From NCBI GenBank assembly GCA_964016885.1, contig OZ024743.1, positions 11,377,273-11,441,272 on the forward strand: a stretch of DNA of 64,000 bases, in the 5' to 3' direction. The notes beneath the pieces were generated by a model. That model was given only the letters and a program-made list of their open reading frames with translations, was not told the origin of the DNA and made no database searches. Each line of letters starts with the position of its first letter. Within the stretch, counting starts at the first letter, position 1. Source of the stretch: Eledone cirrhosa. Taxonomy: Eukaryota; Mollusca; Cephalopoda; Octopoda; Eledonidae. Below are positions 34,901 through 44,446 of this stretch, piece after piece. The position numbers were made by a program, and so were the translations under genes.

Positions 34901-36545
34901 TGTCGAAAATGACTATCTTTGTAGAAACTTCACCATACTACATCACACCAAGATATTGATTTTGGTGTGACAAATTTTCATCTGGCATTTCTTTTTTTTT
35001 TTTTTTTTTTTGTGCTTACCACACAATTTGACATAAAAGGTGCTCGCAAATTACTATTTTATGCACATATTATCAATGGTTATGACATGGAAATCTGATG
35101 AAAATGACTAGCTTTGTAGAAAAAAGAGGGAGGATGTGGGTGGAAATACCATTTACAAAGCTAGTCATTTTTTATTGCAGCGGAAGTCATATTTTTTGTT
35201 AATATGCTAAAAGCATAGTGTACTGCGAGCATCTTGGAAGTTGATAGCACATGCAAAAATGAAGGAAAACATTTTTTTTCTAACATAAATCAAAGTGGAA
35301 ATTTAAATCCTCACTTATAACAAAGCACGCCACAGCACATTAATCTACCCCAATCCACACCATATACTTCACCATAACCATACTTCACTATATGGTAAAT
35401 TTATTACAGAACACTTACTCTTACCATTTACATCACACCATGGTATGGAGATCAATGTGACAAATTTGCTACCTGCTTTTTTTTTTTTTTTTTTTTTTTT
35501 GTGGTTACCACCTCAAACTAACATCAAAGGTGCTTGCAAATGACTATTTTCCCACACATTATCAATGAATATGACATGGGAATCTATCGTTTACAATTGG
35601 TTTCCATTTCATAACTTCACCAAACCAAACCACACCATACCAAGTTTCACCATACTACATCACACCAAGCTATTGATCTTGGTGTGAAACATTTTCTTCC
35701 CGGTCCCTTTTTTTTTTTTTTTGCTGTGTGCTTACCACCCAATCTGACATTAAAGGTGCTCCCAATTTACTTTTTTTTTTCACATCTCAATAATTATGAC
35801 ATGGAAACCTGTCGAAAATGACTATCTTTGTAGAAACTTCACCAAACCACACCATATTACATCACACCAACTATTGATTTTGGTGTGACAAATTTTCATC
35901 TGGCATTTTTTTTTTTTTTTTTTTTTTCGTGCTTACAACACAATTTGACATAAAAGGTGCTCGCAAATTACTATTTTATGCACATATTATCAATGGTTAT
36001 GACATGGAAACCTGATGAAAATGACTAGCTTTGTAGAAAAAAGGAGGATGTGGGTGGAAATATCATTTACAAAGCTAGTCATTTTTTATTGCAGTGGAAG
36101 TCATATTTTTTGTTAATATGCTAAAAGCATAGTCCACTGCGAGCATCTTGGAAGTTGATAGCACATGCAAAAATGAAGGAAAAATTTTTTTTCTAACATA
36201 AATCAAAGTGGAAATTTAAATCCTCACTTATAACAAAGCACACCAGAGCACATTAATCTACCCCAATCCACACCATATACTTCACCATATGGTAAATTTA
36301 TTACAGAACACCTACTCCTACCATTTACATCACACCAATGCTTGCAGTTAACCATTTTTTTCACATATTATGAATGAATATAAATTTGAAACTTATCGTC
36401 AATGATTAGCTGTGTAGAAAAATGAAGGCAGAAAGTGGGTGGAAAAACCATTCACAAAGCTAGTCATTTTTAATTGCAGTGGAAATCATATTTGTTGTTA
36501 ATATGCTAAAAAAAATAGTCAATTACAAGCATTTTGGAGGTCAGA
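31950..36545 (+). repeat. Higher-order satellite array, about 0.89-kb units
   Basis: The marker AAAATGACTAGCTTTG starts at 32,441, 33,330, 34,230, 35,101 and 36,018, giving unit lengths of about 889, 900, 871 and 917 bp. Each unit contains an 18-bp inverted repeat around 36 bases, then TTGATAGCACATGCAAAA, then three related sub-units of about 200 bp. Each sub-unit has CACCAAACC-type pentamers, a CACACCA...TGGTGTGA hairpin (clearest in the middle one), a poly-T run of 10-27 bases, CTTACCACCCAATNTGACAT and TTATGACATGGAAA. The first and last units are partial. No protein frame is conserved. Confidence 0.9.
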
Positions 36546-36585
36546 TTAGTTGATAGGACAAAGGAAAACAAATATTGTCTATATG

Positions 36586-36690
36586 TTCCTGTGGAAAGTC
36601 GGGTCTTCTGTATTACTGTGTGACGCCAGAGGTCATGGTCGTGTGTCATTGCCCTTGAGAGGTGCAATTGGGAAAGGTCGGCTTAGAAAT
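36586..36690 (-). mobile_element. LINE 3' fragment
   Basis: GTCGGGTCTTCTGTATTACT, then CATTGCCCTTGAGAGGTGCA matches the same part of minus-strand LINE copies at 38,815-38,900 and 51,245-51,340. It ends abruptly at the duplicated segment beginning at 36,690. Confidence 0.7.
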
Positions 36691-36900
36691 ATTTACTTCT
36701 GCATTCTCAGATTGAATTTTTTTAGTTTCAGAAGATCCCATTAAGGGTGAATGCAGTCGATTCTTTGCTTAAACTTTAATCTGTTATTTTAATAAATATT
36801 TGCTCTACGGTTCTTATATATTTGATATATATTTATCCTTATCGAGCCCTCTTTGGATGTTAGTCTTCAAATTTATTATTATTACTATTTGGCTCCCTTG
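36690..36900 (+). CDS. Candidate terminal exon, copy 1, with AATAAA
   Basis: A polypyrimidine-rich acceptor (TTTTTTTAGTTTCAG) leads into 36,732. In one frame the exon encodes KIPLRVNAVDSLLKL and a stop (36,777-36,779); an AATAAA polyadenylation-type signal follows at 36,791-36,796. A duplicate lies 376 bp downstream (37,052-37,262). The 15-codon frame is kept in both copies with two changes, whereas the other open frame differs in its stop. It may equally be the end of an unnamed transposon. Confidence 0.3.
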
Positions 36901-36935
36901 ATTGAGTACTCTATTGACTTATATTCATCATGCAG

Positions 36936-37015
36936 AAACATCTGAATATTTCTACAAAGAACATACTCGTACCAAGCAGGAAGAGATATCTAAAACTACA
37001 TCTCCACGAACCAAA
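36936..37015 (+). CDS. Possible exon between duplicated terminal exons
   Basis: After TATTCATCATGCAG the DNA is open and complex in composition: TSEYFYKEHTRTKQEEISK, then TTSPRTK, with a possible weak donor GTATCG at 37,016. It leaves in phase 0, compatible with the KIPLRV frame of the next exon. The frame also stays open past the donor. Weak evidence; no family recognised. Confidence 0.22.
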
Positions 37016-37051
37016 GTATCGCCTTCCTGTCTTCCTTCGGTTGCAACGTTT

Positions 37052-37258
37052 TTCGAAATATTTACTTCTGTATTCACAGATTGATTTTTCTTTCTTTTTT
37101 TTTTCAGAAGATCCCATTAAGGGTGAAAGCAGCTGATTCTTTGCTTAAACTTTAATCTGTTATTTTAATAAAAATTTGCTCTGCGGTTCTTATATAATTG
37201 ATATATATTTATCCCTATCGAGCCCTCTTTGGATTTTAATCTTCATATGTATTATTAT

Positions 37259-37262
<4 letters not shown>
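37052..37262 (+). CDS. Candidate terminal exon, copy 2, with AATAAA
   Basis: The acceptor TTCTTTCTTTTTTTTTTCAG leads into 37,108; the frame KIPLRVKAADSLLKL ends at 37,153-37,155, and AATAAA is at 37,167-37,172. Flanking sequence (ATATTTACTTCTG before; ATCGAGCCCTCTTTGGAT after) duplicates copy 1, ending in the ATT-rich run that opens the next microsatellite. Confidence 0.3.
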
Positions 37263-37312
<50 letters not shown>

Positions 37313-37380
37313 TGTGTGTGTATATATTAGTTTATATATATATATGTGTGTGTATATAGATATATACACACATACATATT
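37263..37380. repeat. (TA)(TG) microsatellite
   Basis: A long TA run followed by alternating TG and TA runs. Confidence 0.95.
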
Positions 37381-37692
37381 GAGAGCATTGGCCTTGCAAT
37401 CAAAAGGTTGTGAGTTCAATTCTCACACCAGGTGATGTGTTGTTTCCTTGAGCAAGACACTTTATTTCACATTGCTCTAGTTTACTCAGCTGTAGAAATG
37501 AGATGATAGGCCTAGGGTCCCTATCATTCCACTGCAAAGTGGTCGTGGAGGTGCCACAGGAAAAAAGCACCCAGCACTCACTGTAAATGAGGTTGGTGTT
37601 AGGAAGGGCATCCAGCTGTAGAAATCAAGCCAGAATCAGTTCCCGTCCCACCCTTGCAAGCAGGGAAAAAGTGGATATGAAATGATGATGAA
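37381..37692 (+). mobile_element. tRNA-derived SINE with LINE-type tail
   Basis: The remaining tRNA-like head reads GAGAGCATTGGCCTTGCAAT and GGTTGTGAGTTCAATTCTCA (B box). It is followed by TGTTTCCTTGAGCAAGACAC, a central domain with GCAAAGTGGTCGTGGAGGTG, and a tail with GTTAGGAAGGGCATCCAGCT ending in GATGATGA. The last domain is shared with a LINE 3' UTR in this window (see 38,518 and 50,893). The A-box end is lost in the TA/TG microsatellite. Confidence 0.85.
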
Positions 37693-38030
37693 TGCTCCCA
37701 GCTGTGGTCACCCCATAGTATCAAACTAACCATGGAGCTTGAAGCAATCCAATGAAGCTACACCAAGAAGGTTGCCACGATGAAGGAGATAAACTACTGG
37801 GAGAGTCTAAAAGAACTGAAACTTTACTCCTCGGAATGAAGACTGGAGAGATATGCAATGATATACATATGGAAAATCCTGGGGGGACTAAGACCAAACT
37901 TTCGCATTGAGAGCTGGACCAATTCTCGAACAGGACGTCACTGTGTGGTACCAAAGGTCCCGTCTTCCACATCTAGAATCAGGAGCAGCTAATAGCCTGG
38001 GGTTCAAAGGCCCTCAACTTGGTTTTCAAA
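37693..38030 (+). mobile_element. LINE C-terminal fragment (CR1-like family)
   Basis: Plus-strand frames give a region with the pattern RRERYA-IYIWKILGGL (here RLERYAMIYIWKILGGLRPN), then SRTGRHCVVPKVPSSTSRI, the C-terminal domain of a non-LTR element also present at 41,265-41,800 on the other strand. Several stops (near 37,768, 37,838 and 37,990) make it a pseudogene. A SINE abuts its 5' side. Confidence 0.7.
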
Positions 38031-38091
38031 ATTTAAATTTGTGTTTCCTATTCATCAATGCTTCAAGCAAGCTATAAAACTCTGTTATATT

Positions 38092-38517
38092 TCATCATCA
38101 TTTTATGTCAGTTCTTCTACGCTAGCATGGGTTGTCCTGTTGTCGGCAGTGTCTGGTCGGCTGACCTTGTCTTGCTCATACGGGAACTGATTCTGTCTTG
38201 ATTTCTACAGCTGGATGCCCTTCCTAACACCAACCTCATTTACAGTGAGTGCTGGGTGCTTTTTTCCTGTGGCACCTCCACATCCACTTTGCAGTGTGGG
38301 CTGGGTGCTTTTTTTCCGTGGCACCTCCACGACCACTTTGCTGTGGAATGATAGGGACCCCAGTCCTATCATCTCATTTCTACAGCTGAGTAAACTGGAG
38401 CAATGTGAAATAAAGTGTCTTGCTCAAGGAAACAACACATCACCCGGTCCGAGAATTAAACTCACAACCTTTCAATTGCAAGCCCAATGCTCTAACCACT
38501 GAGCCATGTGCCTTCTA
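38092..38517 (-). mobile_element. tRNA-derived SINE with LINE-type tail
   Basis: On the minus strand it begins with a complete tRNA-like head (GGCACATGGCTCAGTGGTTA as A box; GGTTGTGAGTTTAATTCTCG as B box), passes TTGAGCAAGACACTTTATTT, and ends near CATCATCATTTTATG on the plus strand. The central GTGGCACCTCCAC block with its poly-T and GGGCTGGGTGC is duplicated inside this copy. Confidence 0.85.
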
Positions 38518-39530
38518 TTGTTGGCAATGTTAGGTCAGGTGACCATGTCTTGCTCATAAAGAACTGATTTTGGCTTGGTTTCTACAGCTGGATGCCCTTC
38601 CTAATGCCAAGCTCTTTACAGTGAGTATTGGGTGTTTTTTGTTGTGATTCCTCCACGACTACTTTACAATGTGGACTGGGTGTTTTTTACGTGTCACCAT
38701 CACGACCACTTTACAGTGTTTCGGCCTGTTCTCATGAAAGATATATTGGTGGGTGGGATGGAGTGGTGCATACTGTATGTATGTTTCAGCCTTGGCCAGG
38801 GCCTGTGGGAAGTTGGGGTTTCTGTATTACCTCATAACGCCAGAGATCTTGGTCCTGTGTCATTGCCTTTCAGAGGTGCAATTGGGCAAGGTCGGCTTTT
38901 ATCACTTCATCTCAAGTCTTTCTGGGACTTTATGTAGCTGTCATCCTTCATATGAATCACATGTCCATACCAACATAATCTCCTCTCCTGCACACAACAT
39001 TTGATTCCTCTTATGCCTAGTTTCTCTTTCAATTTGTTTATGCTTTGCTGTTCGCGTATATTACTATTACACATCCATCGGAGCATACAAGCTTCATTCC
39101 ATTCTAATCTACGCAAGTCTTCTATACACAGCGCCCAGCTCTCACTACCATGCAACATTGCCGCGTTCATATGCACACATGATACAGTCTACCTTTTATT
39201 CTGAGGGAAAAGCCTTTTGTATCCAGCTGTGGCAGTAGCTCCCTCAACTTCTTCCATCCCGTTCTTTCAGAACATCCCCCTCCGCTGCTAATTCGGTATT
39301 GTTTTTACTAAGCCCTCCCAGACTTTGATGTCACTTGTTTTCAGTGATTGTTTGCTGCTTACTGTCTTGGTGCAACTGCTACATGTAAAGCCTACATTCT
39401 TAACTAAACTTCCTGAGATCCCACTACATCTCTTGTGTACCCATAGTTTGCATATGGGACAGAGGATGGAGTTTCTACCTACACCTCTCCTACATAATGA
39501 GCACACACACACATATATATATACACACAC
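38518..39530 (-). mobile_element. LINE with PHD-like motif, RT C-terminus and 3' UTR
   Basis: Reading leftward, the frame at 39,530-39,288 has SLCRRGVGRNS, CPICKLWVHKRCSG and FTCSSC, a C4HC3 (PHD-finger-like) pattern known to me from certain metazoan LINE RT proteins. Then come MLHGSESWALCIEDLRRLEW and MLRWMCNSNIREQQSINKL (39,160-39,040) and LCWYGHVIHMKDDSY, the RT C-terminal region. From about 38,900 to 38,518 lies a 3' region with GGATGCCCTTCCTAATGCC, shared with the SINEs on either side. RT catalytic motifs are absent and the frame is broken, so it is inactive. Confidence 0.75.
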
Positions 39531-39549
39531 TCACATATATATATATACT
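39507..39549. repeat. (CA)(TA) microsatellite
   Basis: Short alternating CA and TA runs. Confidence 0.9.
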
Positions 39550-40520
39550 AGCCGAATTACCAGCGCCTAGCTGCGTTTCACACATTTTTTTTGTAAGAAA
39601 ATGATGATTGATTTTAAATCAGTGATATAATTTATGGAGAAAAACTCATTGTAAAATATAATGCATGAAAAATTGGAAAACATCATTTTTTGTAATATAT
39701 CAAATCAAAATTGCATTATTAAATCTTATTCTTATTTTGTTTCTTGTAAATAATTTTTTTCAAAATATCAATTGAAAACTTTTGTGAATAGGCATCATAT
39801 CTTGTCATTTACCTATGGTTTGTTTCATATAAATCGAAAGGGAAAAGTTTTCATCGGGGGTTTGTACCCCCAGGGAACCCTAATAGGGGGTTTAACCACC
39901 ATTATGGTGTCTTATAGTATTGAAATTTTGTGAATAGGCATCAGATCTGTTAATTTGTCTATGGTTTAAATTGCATATAAATCGAACCTAAAAAATTTTC
40001 AGCGGGGATTTTGTGCCCCCTGGTGAACCCTAATAGGGGGTTTAACCTCCATTAGGATATTGTAATTTTATTGAAATTTGCTGAAATGATGTGAATAGGC
40101 ATCATATCTTGTCGTTTACATTGGTTTAAATTGCATATAAATCGAAGGGAAAACATTTTCAGCAGGGATTTGTGCCACCGGTGAACCCTAATAGGGGGTT
40201 TAACCCCCATTTGGGTATTTTAATTTTATTGAAATTTGCTGAAATTTTGTGAACAGGCATCATATCTTGTCATTTAACTATGGTTTAAATTTCATATAAA
40301 TCAAAGGTAAAGTTTCAGCGGCGGTTTTGTGCCCCCGATGAACCCTTTGATTAAAATGAAATATACTTATACAAGTACCCTGGGCAATGTAGTTTCAGAA
40401 TACATATGGTTATGGGGGTCTATCTCCAAAACCATAGGAGGGGTTCGTAAAATCTTGTTCCATTTATTGGCAAAACTTTTCACAAATAGGGGGTCTTAAT
40501 ATTATTGAAATTCACACGCA
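39550..40520. repeat. Four tandem units of about 155 bp
   Basis: A unit holding TGTGAATAGGCATCATATCT, then GCATATAAATCGAAGGGAAA, TTTCAGCGGGGATTT and AACCCTAATAGGGGGTTTAA starts near 39,783, 39,928, 40,089 and 40,250. The motif CCCTAATAGGGGG is palindrome-like in every unit. The flank (ACTAGCCGAATTACCAGCGC at 39,548) resembles the start of a known type of dispersed element, class unknown to me. Confidence 0.8.
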
Positions 40521-40539
40521 CGCACACTGTGTGTGTGTG

Positions 40540-40880
40540 TGTGTGGGCATCTCTAACAAAATACACCCACGTCACACCGGCCCCTTCTATGTAAAGTTAT
40601 GTTGGTACCACACCATCCAGACCGAAACAAATGAGATCGTGTAGGTGTCACGACAAAAAAAACAGTCCACGCTGTAATGTGGCCGTGTAGGCAACACGGT
40701 AAAAGCCTCCCAGACCCACACTGTAAATGTGGTTGGTGTTAGGAAGGGCATCCAACTGTAGAAAACCTGCCAGACAGTCCTATGCGAGCAAGACAATCAC
40801 TCTTGCCTCAAGTGGGAAAACCCCCGTCCAAACCCATGCAGGCGTGGAACACGGACGTTAAACGTTGATGATGATGACAC
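40540..40880 (+). mobile_element. LINE/SINE tail copy ending in ATG repeats
   Basis: ACTGTAAATGTGGTTGGTGT, AGGAAGGGCATCCAACTGTA and CGGACGTTAAACGTTGATGA mark the shared 3' domain with its terminal ATGATG tail. The front is truncated within the central domain and no tRNA head is present, so LINE and SINE origin cannot be told apart. Confidence 0.75.
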
Positions 40881-40906
40881 ACACACAAACACACATACAA
40901 ACACAA

Positions 40907-40937
<31 letters not shown>

Positions 40938-40945
40938 CACAAACA
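40881..40945. repeat. (CA)(TA) microsatellite
   Basis: CA and TA runs directly after the retroposon tail. Confidence 0.9.
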
Positions 40946-41189
40946 CACACATTTATATCTTTTAGCAGAGCATTTTAATATTGCCACTCAATGAAAACCC
41001 TTTGTTTGGAATAAATGAATCTTGAAAATTAGGAGTGCCTGTCAGTGTGTATGTTTGTCTACTTAGCATCAATTTACTACCCTCCCCTACCACCAGAAAA
41101 TACCACCATATTACATTGACAGTCGGCTTTTCTGATGATTTCCTCTGAATGAAACAGTTCTAGTCCTGTTGAAGCCATTTCTATATTAA

Positions 41190-41264
41190 ATATATATATA
41201 TACTCTTTTAGCTGTTCCAGCCATCTGGCTGAGACCATGATTGGGCAGTCCTTGTTGCTACACA
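41190..41264 (+). mobile_element. Fragment of a dispersed cephalopod repeat
   Basis: TATATACTCTTTTAGCTGTT, then CCAGCCATCTGGCTGAGACC matches 55,620-55,672. I know the CTCTTTTAC-TGTTTCAG start from an abundant octopus repeat usually preceded by a TA run, as in both copies here. Confidence 0.6.
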
Positions 41265-41800
41265 TTCTATCTCCAGCCTGTGTTGGCTTGCCATTGATGT
41301 AAGAGGGAGTTCGTTGCTGCTGCCCTTAGGTTACCTTCGTACCATGATGTGGGCTCATCCGGGATCCTGGATAACAGGGTGTCGAGAAGTTTCTTGAAAA
41401 TATCCACGACCACACCATGTAGATCTCTCAAATCCCTTGGCAGTTTGTTGAAGAGTTGAGGGCCTTTGAACCCCAGTCTATTGCAATATCTGCTTCTTGT
41501 TCTAGATGTGGAAGACGGGACCTTTGTCACCACACAGTGACGTCCTGTTCGGGGGTTGGTCCCGCTCTCAATACTAAAGTTTGGCACTAGTCCCTCCAGG
41601 ATTTTCCATATGTATATCACTGCGTATCTCTCCCGTCTTCGTTCCAAGGAGTAGTTTCAGTTCTTTTAGCCTCTCCCAGTAGCTCATCTCCTTCATCGTG
41701 CAATCCTCTTGGTGTAGCTTCATTGGATTGTCTCAAGTTCCATGGTTAGTTTGATACTATGGGGTGACCACAGCTGGGAGCAATAGTCCAGGCGGCTTAG
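41265..41800 (-). mobile_element. LINE C-terminal fragment (CR1-like family)
   Basis: The minus frame 41,647-41,267 reads RRRERYAVIYIWKILEGLVP, TGRHCVVTKVPSSTSRTR, GFKGPQLFNKLPRDLRDLHG and PDEPTSWYEGNLRAAATNSL, the C-terminus of the element also seen at 37,693. Upstream frames (41,650-41,800) continue it with stops and shifts. This copy keeps the very C-terminus, which the 37.7-kb copy lacks. Confidence 0.75.
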
Positions 41801-41964
41801 GACAAATGGCCTTCATAGTATCAACATGGTCTCCCGGTCTCTTATATAGAAAACCTCATAAAAAGTCAAGATTTGTTTCGATTTAACAGAGCAGAAAGAA
41901 TTCGCGTCAGAATATTCCAACCAATCCAGCCTATATCAGCTGAATAAATATGTATATGGAGATA

Positions 41965-42062
41965 TATATATATACACACCCACATGCACATATATATATA
42001 TATATATATACATGCACGCGCACACACGTATATATACACACACACATACACGCATGCATGCA
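41965..42062. repeat. (TA)(CA) microsatellite
   Basis: Interrupted TA and CA runs. Confidence 0.9.
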
Positions 42063-42770
42063 TACATGATGGCTTCCCCCTCATTATCGAGTATGACCAT
42101 TGCACGATAAACCATTATTAATAATTATTAATTAATTCTATCGTGCAATGCCTGTGCGTGAAGATATTTTTTAAAGTGAAGAAAGACTGCACTGAGCCAA
42201 TCCCACTCTCTGAGCGACAGTAGCTATAACTCGAAAAGAAGAAAATATCAACATCATCGGTAACTACTGCGCCGCAGGTTTTATATCGGAGTTATCCCAG
42301 TTTCCTGAGTTGCCTTCTCCTAGAAGAATGCCCTGACAAAGGCTAGGGGTCCTTCACTCCCAGTGGTTTAACCGCGCGATCGGGTATCCAGCCCGATTAT
42401 TTCTATGTCCCCGCGCATGTACATACACATGCACCCATGTATATATACATATACATACATACATATGTTCATACATATTTACACACTTTTGGATGGCCGT
42501 TGACTTATGAGATCTTCCGCCCTTTTGTCAAGTTTTGTATTTTGTCCAAATTCACCCTCCTCACCAAGTAAACTTGGTGGGGCTGCCGGTTTAGTCGCCG
42601 ACGACCCAACCATGCAACAGATTGTACTGGGTTACATGTTACCAATAGCACTCAAGAGTGACCTGACATACATACATACATACTACATGATGGCTGCAAA
42701 CTCGTGTTCAAGTATTGCCATCGCCCAATAAAATGTTCAAAAATGTGAAGCACAAATGTGACTCTTTAAA
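42063..42770. other. No gene recognised
   Basis: TTAATAATTATTAATTAA near 42,115-42,135 is a short palindromic patch. A GC-richer stretch at 42,240-42,420 has no family I know. A 74-codon plus frame at 42,507 is unassigned. Confidence 0.35.
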
Positions 42771-43344
42771 CCAGCCAAATACTTGCACCCTCTGGCACAC
42801 ACATGGCAACTTTAGGGTCCCCCAAAACCTTCCATTGCTTTGTTCTGGCTGTATGTTCACATGTATCTTTTAAGACCTCCCATGCTTGTACATTTCTTAC
42901 ACCTTTTCAGATCATAATCTACATGAGGTCTACTGATATGACTTTGTTCATGTCTAATCAAACCAGCTTTGCTCAGGCTGACTCGACCACAGTGCTGGCA
43001 AACCAGATGATGTTCAACAGCAGGCAGTTCAGAACAGTCTCAATCCTCACCTTCCTTCTCAGTGTTAGGTGTTCTCTCCGACGAGTTTCAAAGTGTTCAC
43101 CACCTGTCTTGATCAAACGTCTCCACTTCACACACTCGTCAGCCATTTTCTCCCATTCGTCAGATGAAATTCCAGCACAAGCCAAGGTGCCCCTGATACA
43201 GTCCCGGTACCACCTTTTCGGTTTATGTGGTGGTCGCCTTCCTTCACACAGTTCTCCATAGAGAAGTTGCTTTGGAATACGATCATCAGACATCCGGACC
43301 ACGTGACTGCACCACCTCAACCGATACTGAAAGATTATGCTCTC

Positions 43345-43690
43345 TCTAGAGCCACATGGCTTAGTCTTAGTGGTTAGATCATTGGCTTTGCAATCGAAAG
43401 GTTGTGAGTTCAATTCTCAGACCGGGTGATGTGTTGTTTCCTTGAGCAAGACACTATTTCACATTGATCCAGTTTACTCAGCTGTAGAAATGAGATGATA
43501 GGGACTGGGGTCCCTATCATTCCACTGCAAAGTGGTCGTGGAGGTGCCACGGCAAAAAAGCACCCAGCACTCACTGTAAATGAGGTTGGTGTTAGGAAGG
43601 GCATCCAGCTGTAGAAATCAAGCCAGAATCAGTTCCCGTCCCACCCTTGCAAGCAGGGAAAAGTGGACGTGAAATGAAATGATGATAGTC
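43345..43690 (+). mobile_element. SINE nested in LINE, opposite strand
   Basis: The head reads GAGCCACATGGCTTAGTCTT then AGTGGTTAGATC (an A box carrying a small insertion), followed by the B box GGTTGTGAGTTCAATTCTCA. It ends with GTGGACGTGAAATGAAATGA. LINE coding on the minus strand stops at LERSRCVTI on one side and resumes at ESIIFQYRLRW on the other, so the SINE entered coding sequence after the LINE was in place. Confidence 0.9.
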
Positions 43691-44396
43691 ACGCACCTGC
43701 TCCGTTCTAGAACTTCCAAATCACTGGCGAACATTTTCCACCACACCCCAAGTAACTTATGAAGAGATTGTTGGTGAAATCTCTCCAGATCCTTGAGGTG
43801 CTTTCTGTATGTGACCCACGTTTCACAAACATAAAGTAAAGAGGAGACGACACAAGTCAGATACACTTTCACCTTGGTTACGATAGTGATACCTCGTCTG
43901 GACCATAAACATTGATGCAGCCGTCCCAAAGCATCACTGGCTTTCTTGATTCTTAAGGATATTTCATTATCATGTGTGCATGAAGTGTTCAACGTACTAC
44001 CAAGGTAAACAAACTTGTCAGCAACTTTTAGCCTCTTTCCGTACACGTACACACTTGGTGCAGTGTACTCGTTTCCAGGTACTGGCTGATACATCACAAC
44101 AGTCTTTTCCAAGTTTACTGTGACGCCCAAAGTGCTGCAAGCTGCAGAAAAAGAGTTTATAATAGGCTGCATGTCACTTTGTGAGTTTGCAAAAAGATCG
44201 CAGTCGTCTGCATACAAAAACTCTCGGATTATAGATGTTAATACCTTTGTGTTTGTACCAAAGCGCCTGGTGTTGAACAACCTTCCTGAAGTGCGATACC
44301 TGATGTAAACCCCATGAGAAACACTATCGTAAAATATAAGGAAAACGGAGTTGGAGCCGGAATGTCCCCCTGCTTCACTCCATTTTCAACTGATAT

Positions 44397-44446
44397 CCAA
44401 ACCCATGCAAGCGTGGAACACGGACGTTAAACGATGATGATGATGA
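44397..44446 (+). mobile_element. Minimal 50-bp retroposon tail inserted in LINE
   Basis: The LINE frame on the minus strand is interrupted by CCAAACCCATGCAAGCGTGG, then AACACGGACGTTAAACGATG and ATGATGA, exactly the last 50 bases of the LINE/SINE tail seen at 40,830-40,880. Removing it rejoins the LINE frame between SISEP and VENGVKQGD. No target duplication longer than about 3 bp is visible. Confidence 0.85.

Noticed and set aside
32965..35930. Hairpin plus poly-T as bacterial-type terminators
   Set aside because: Context is clearly eukaryotic satellite DNA; only a structural note is justified.
37395..37440. tRNA-like sequences with good B boxes (also at 15,790, 38,480, 43,370, 45,800 and 48,450)
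   Set aside because: No complete cloverleaf with acceptor stem; each continues into a SINE body.
42803..43261. 152-codon plus frame
   Set aside because: Antisense of the LINE C-terminal region and its zinc fingers, which read well on the minus strand.
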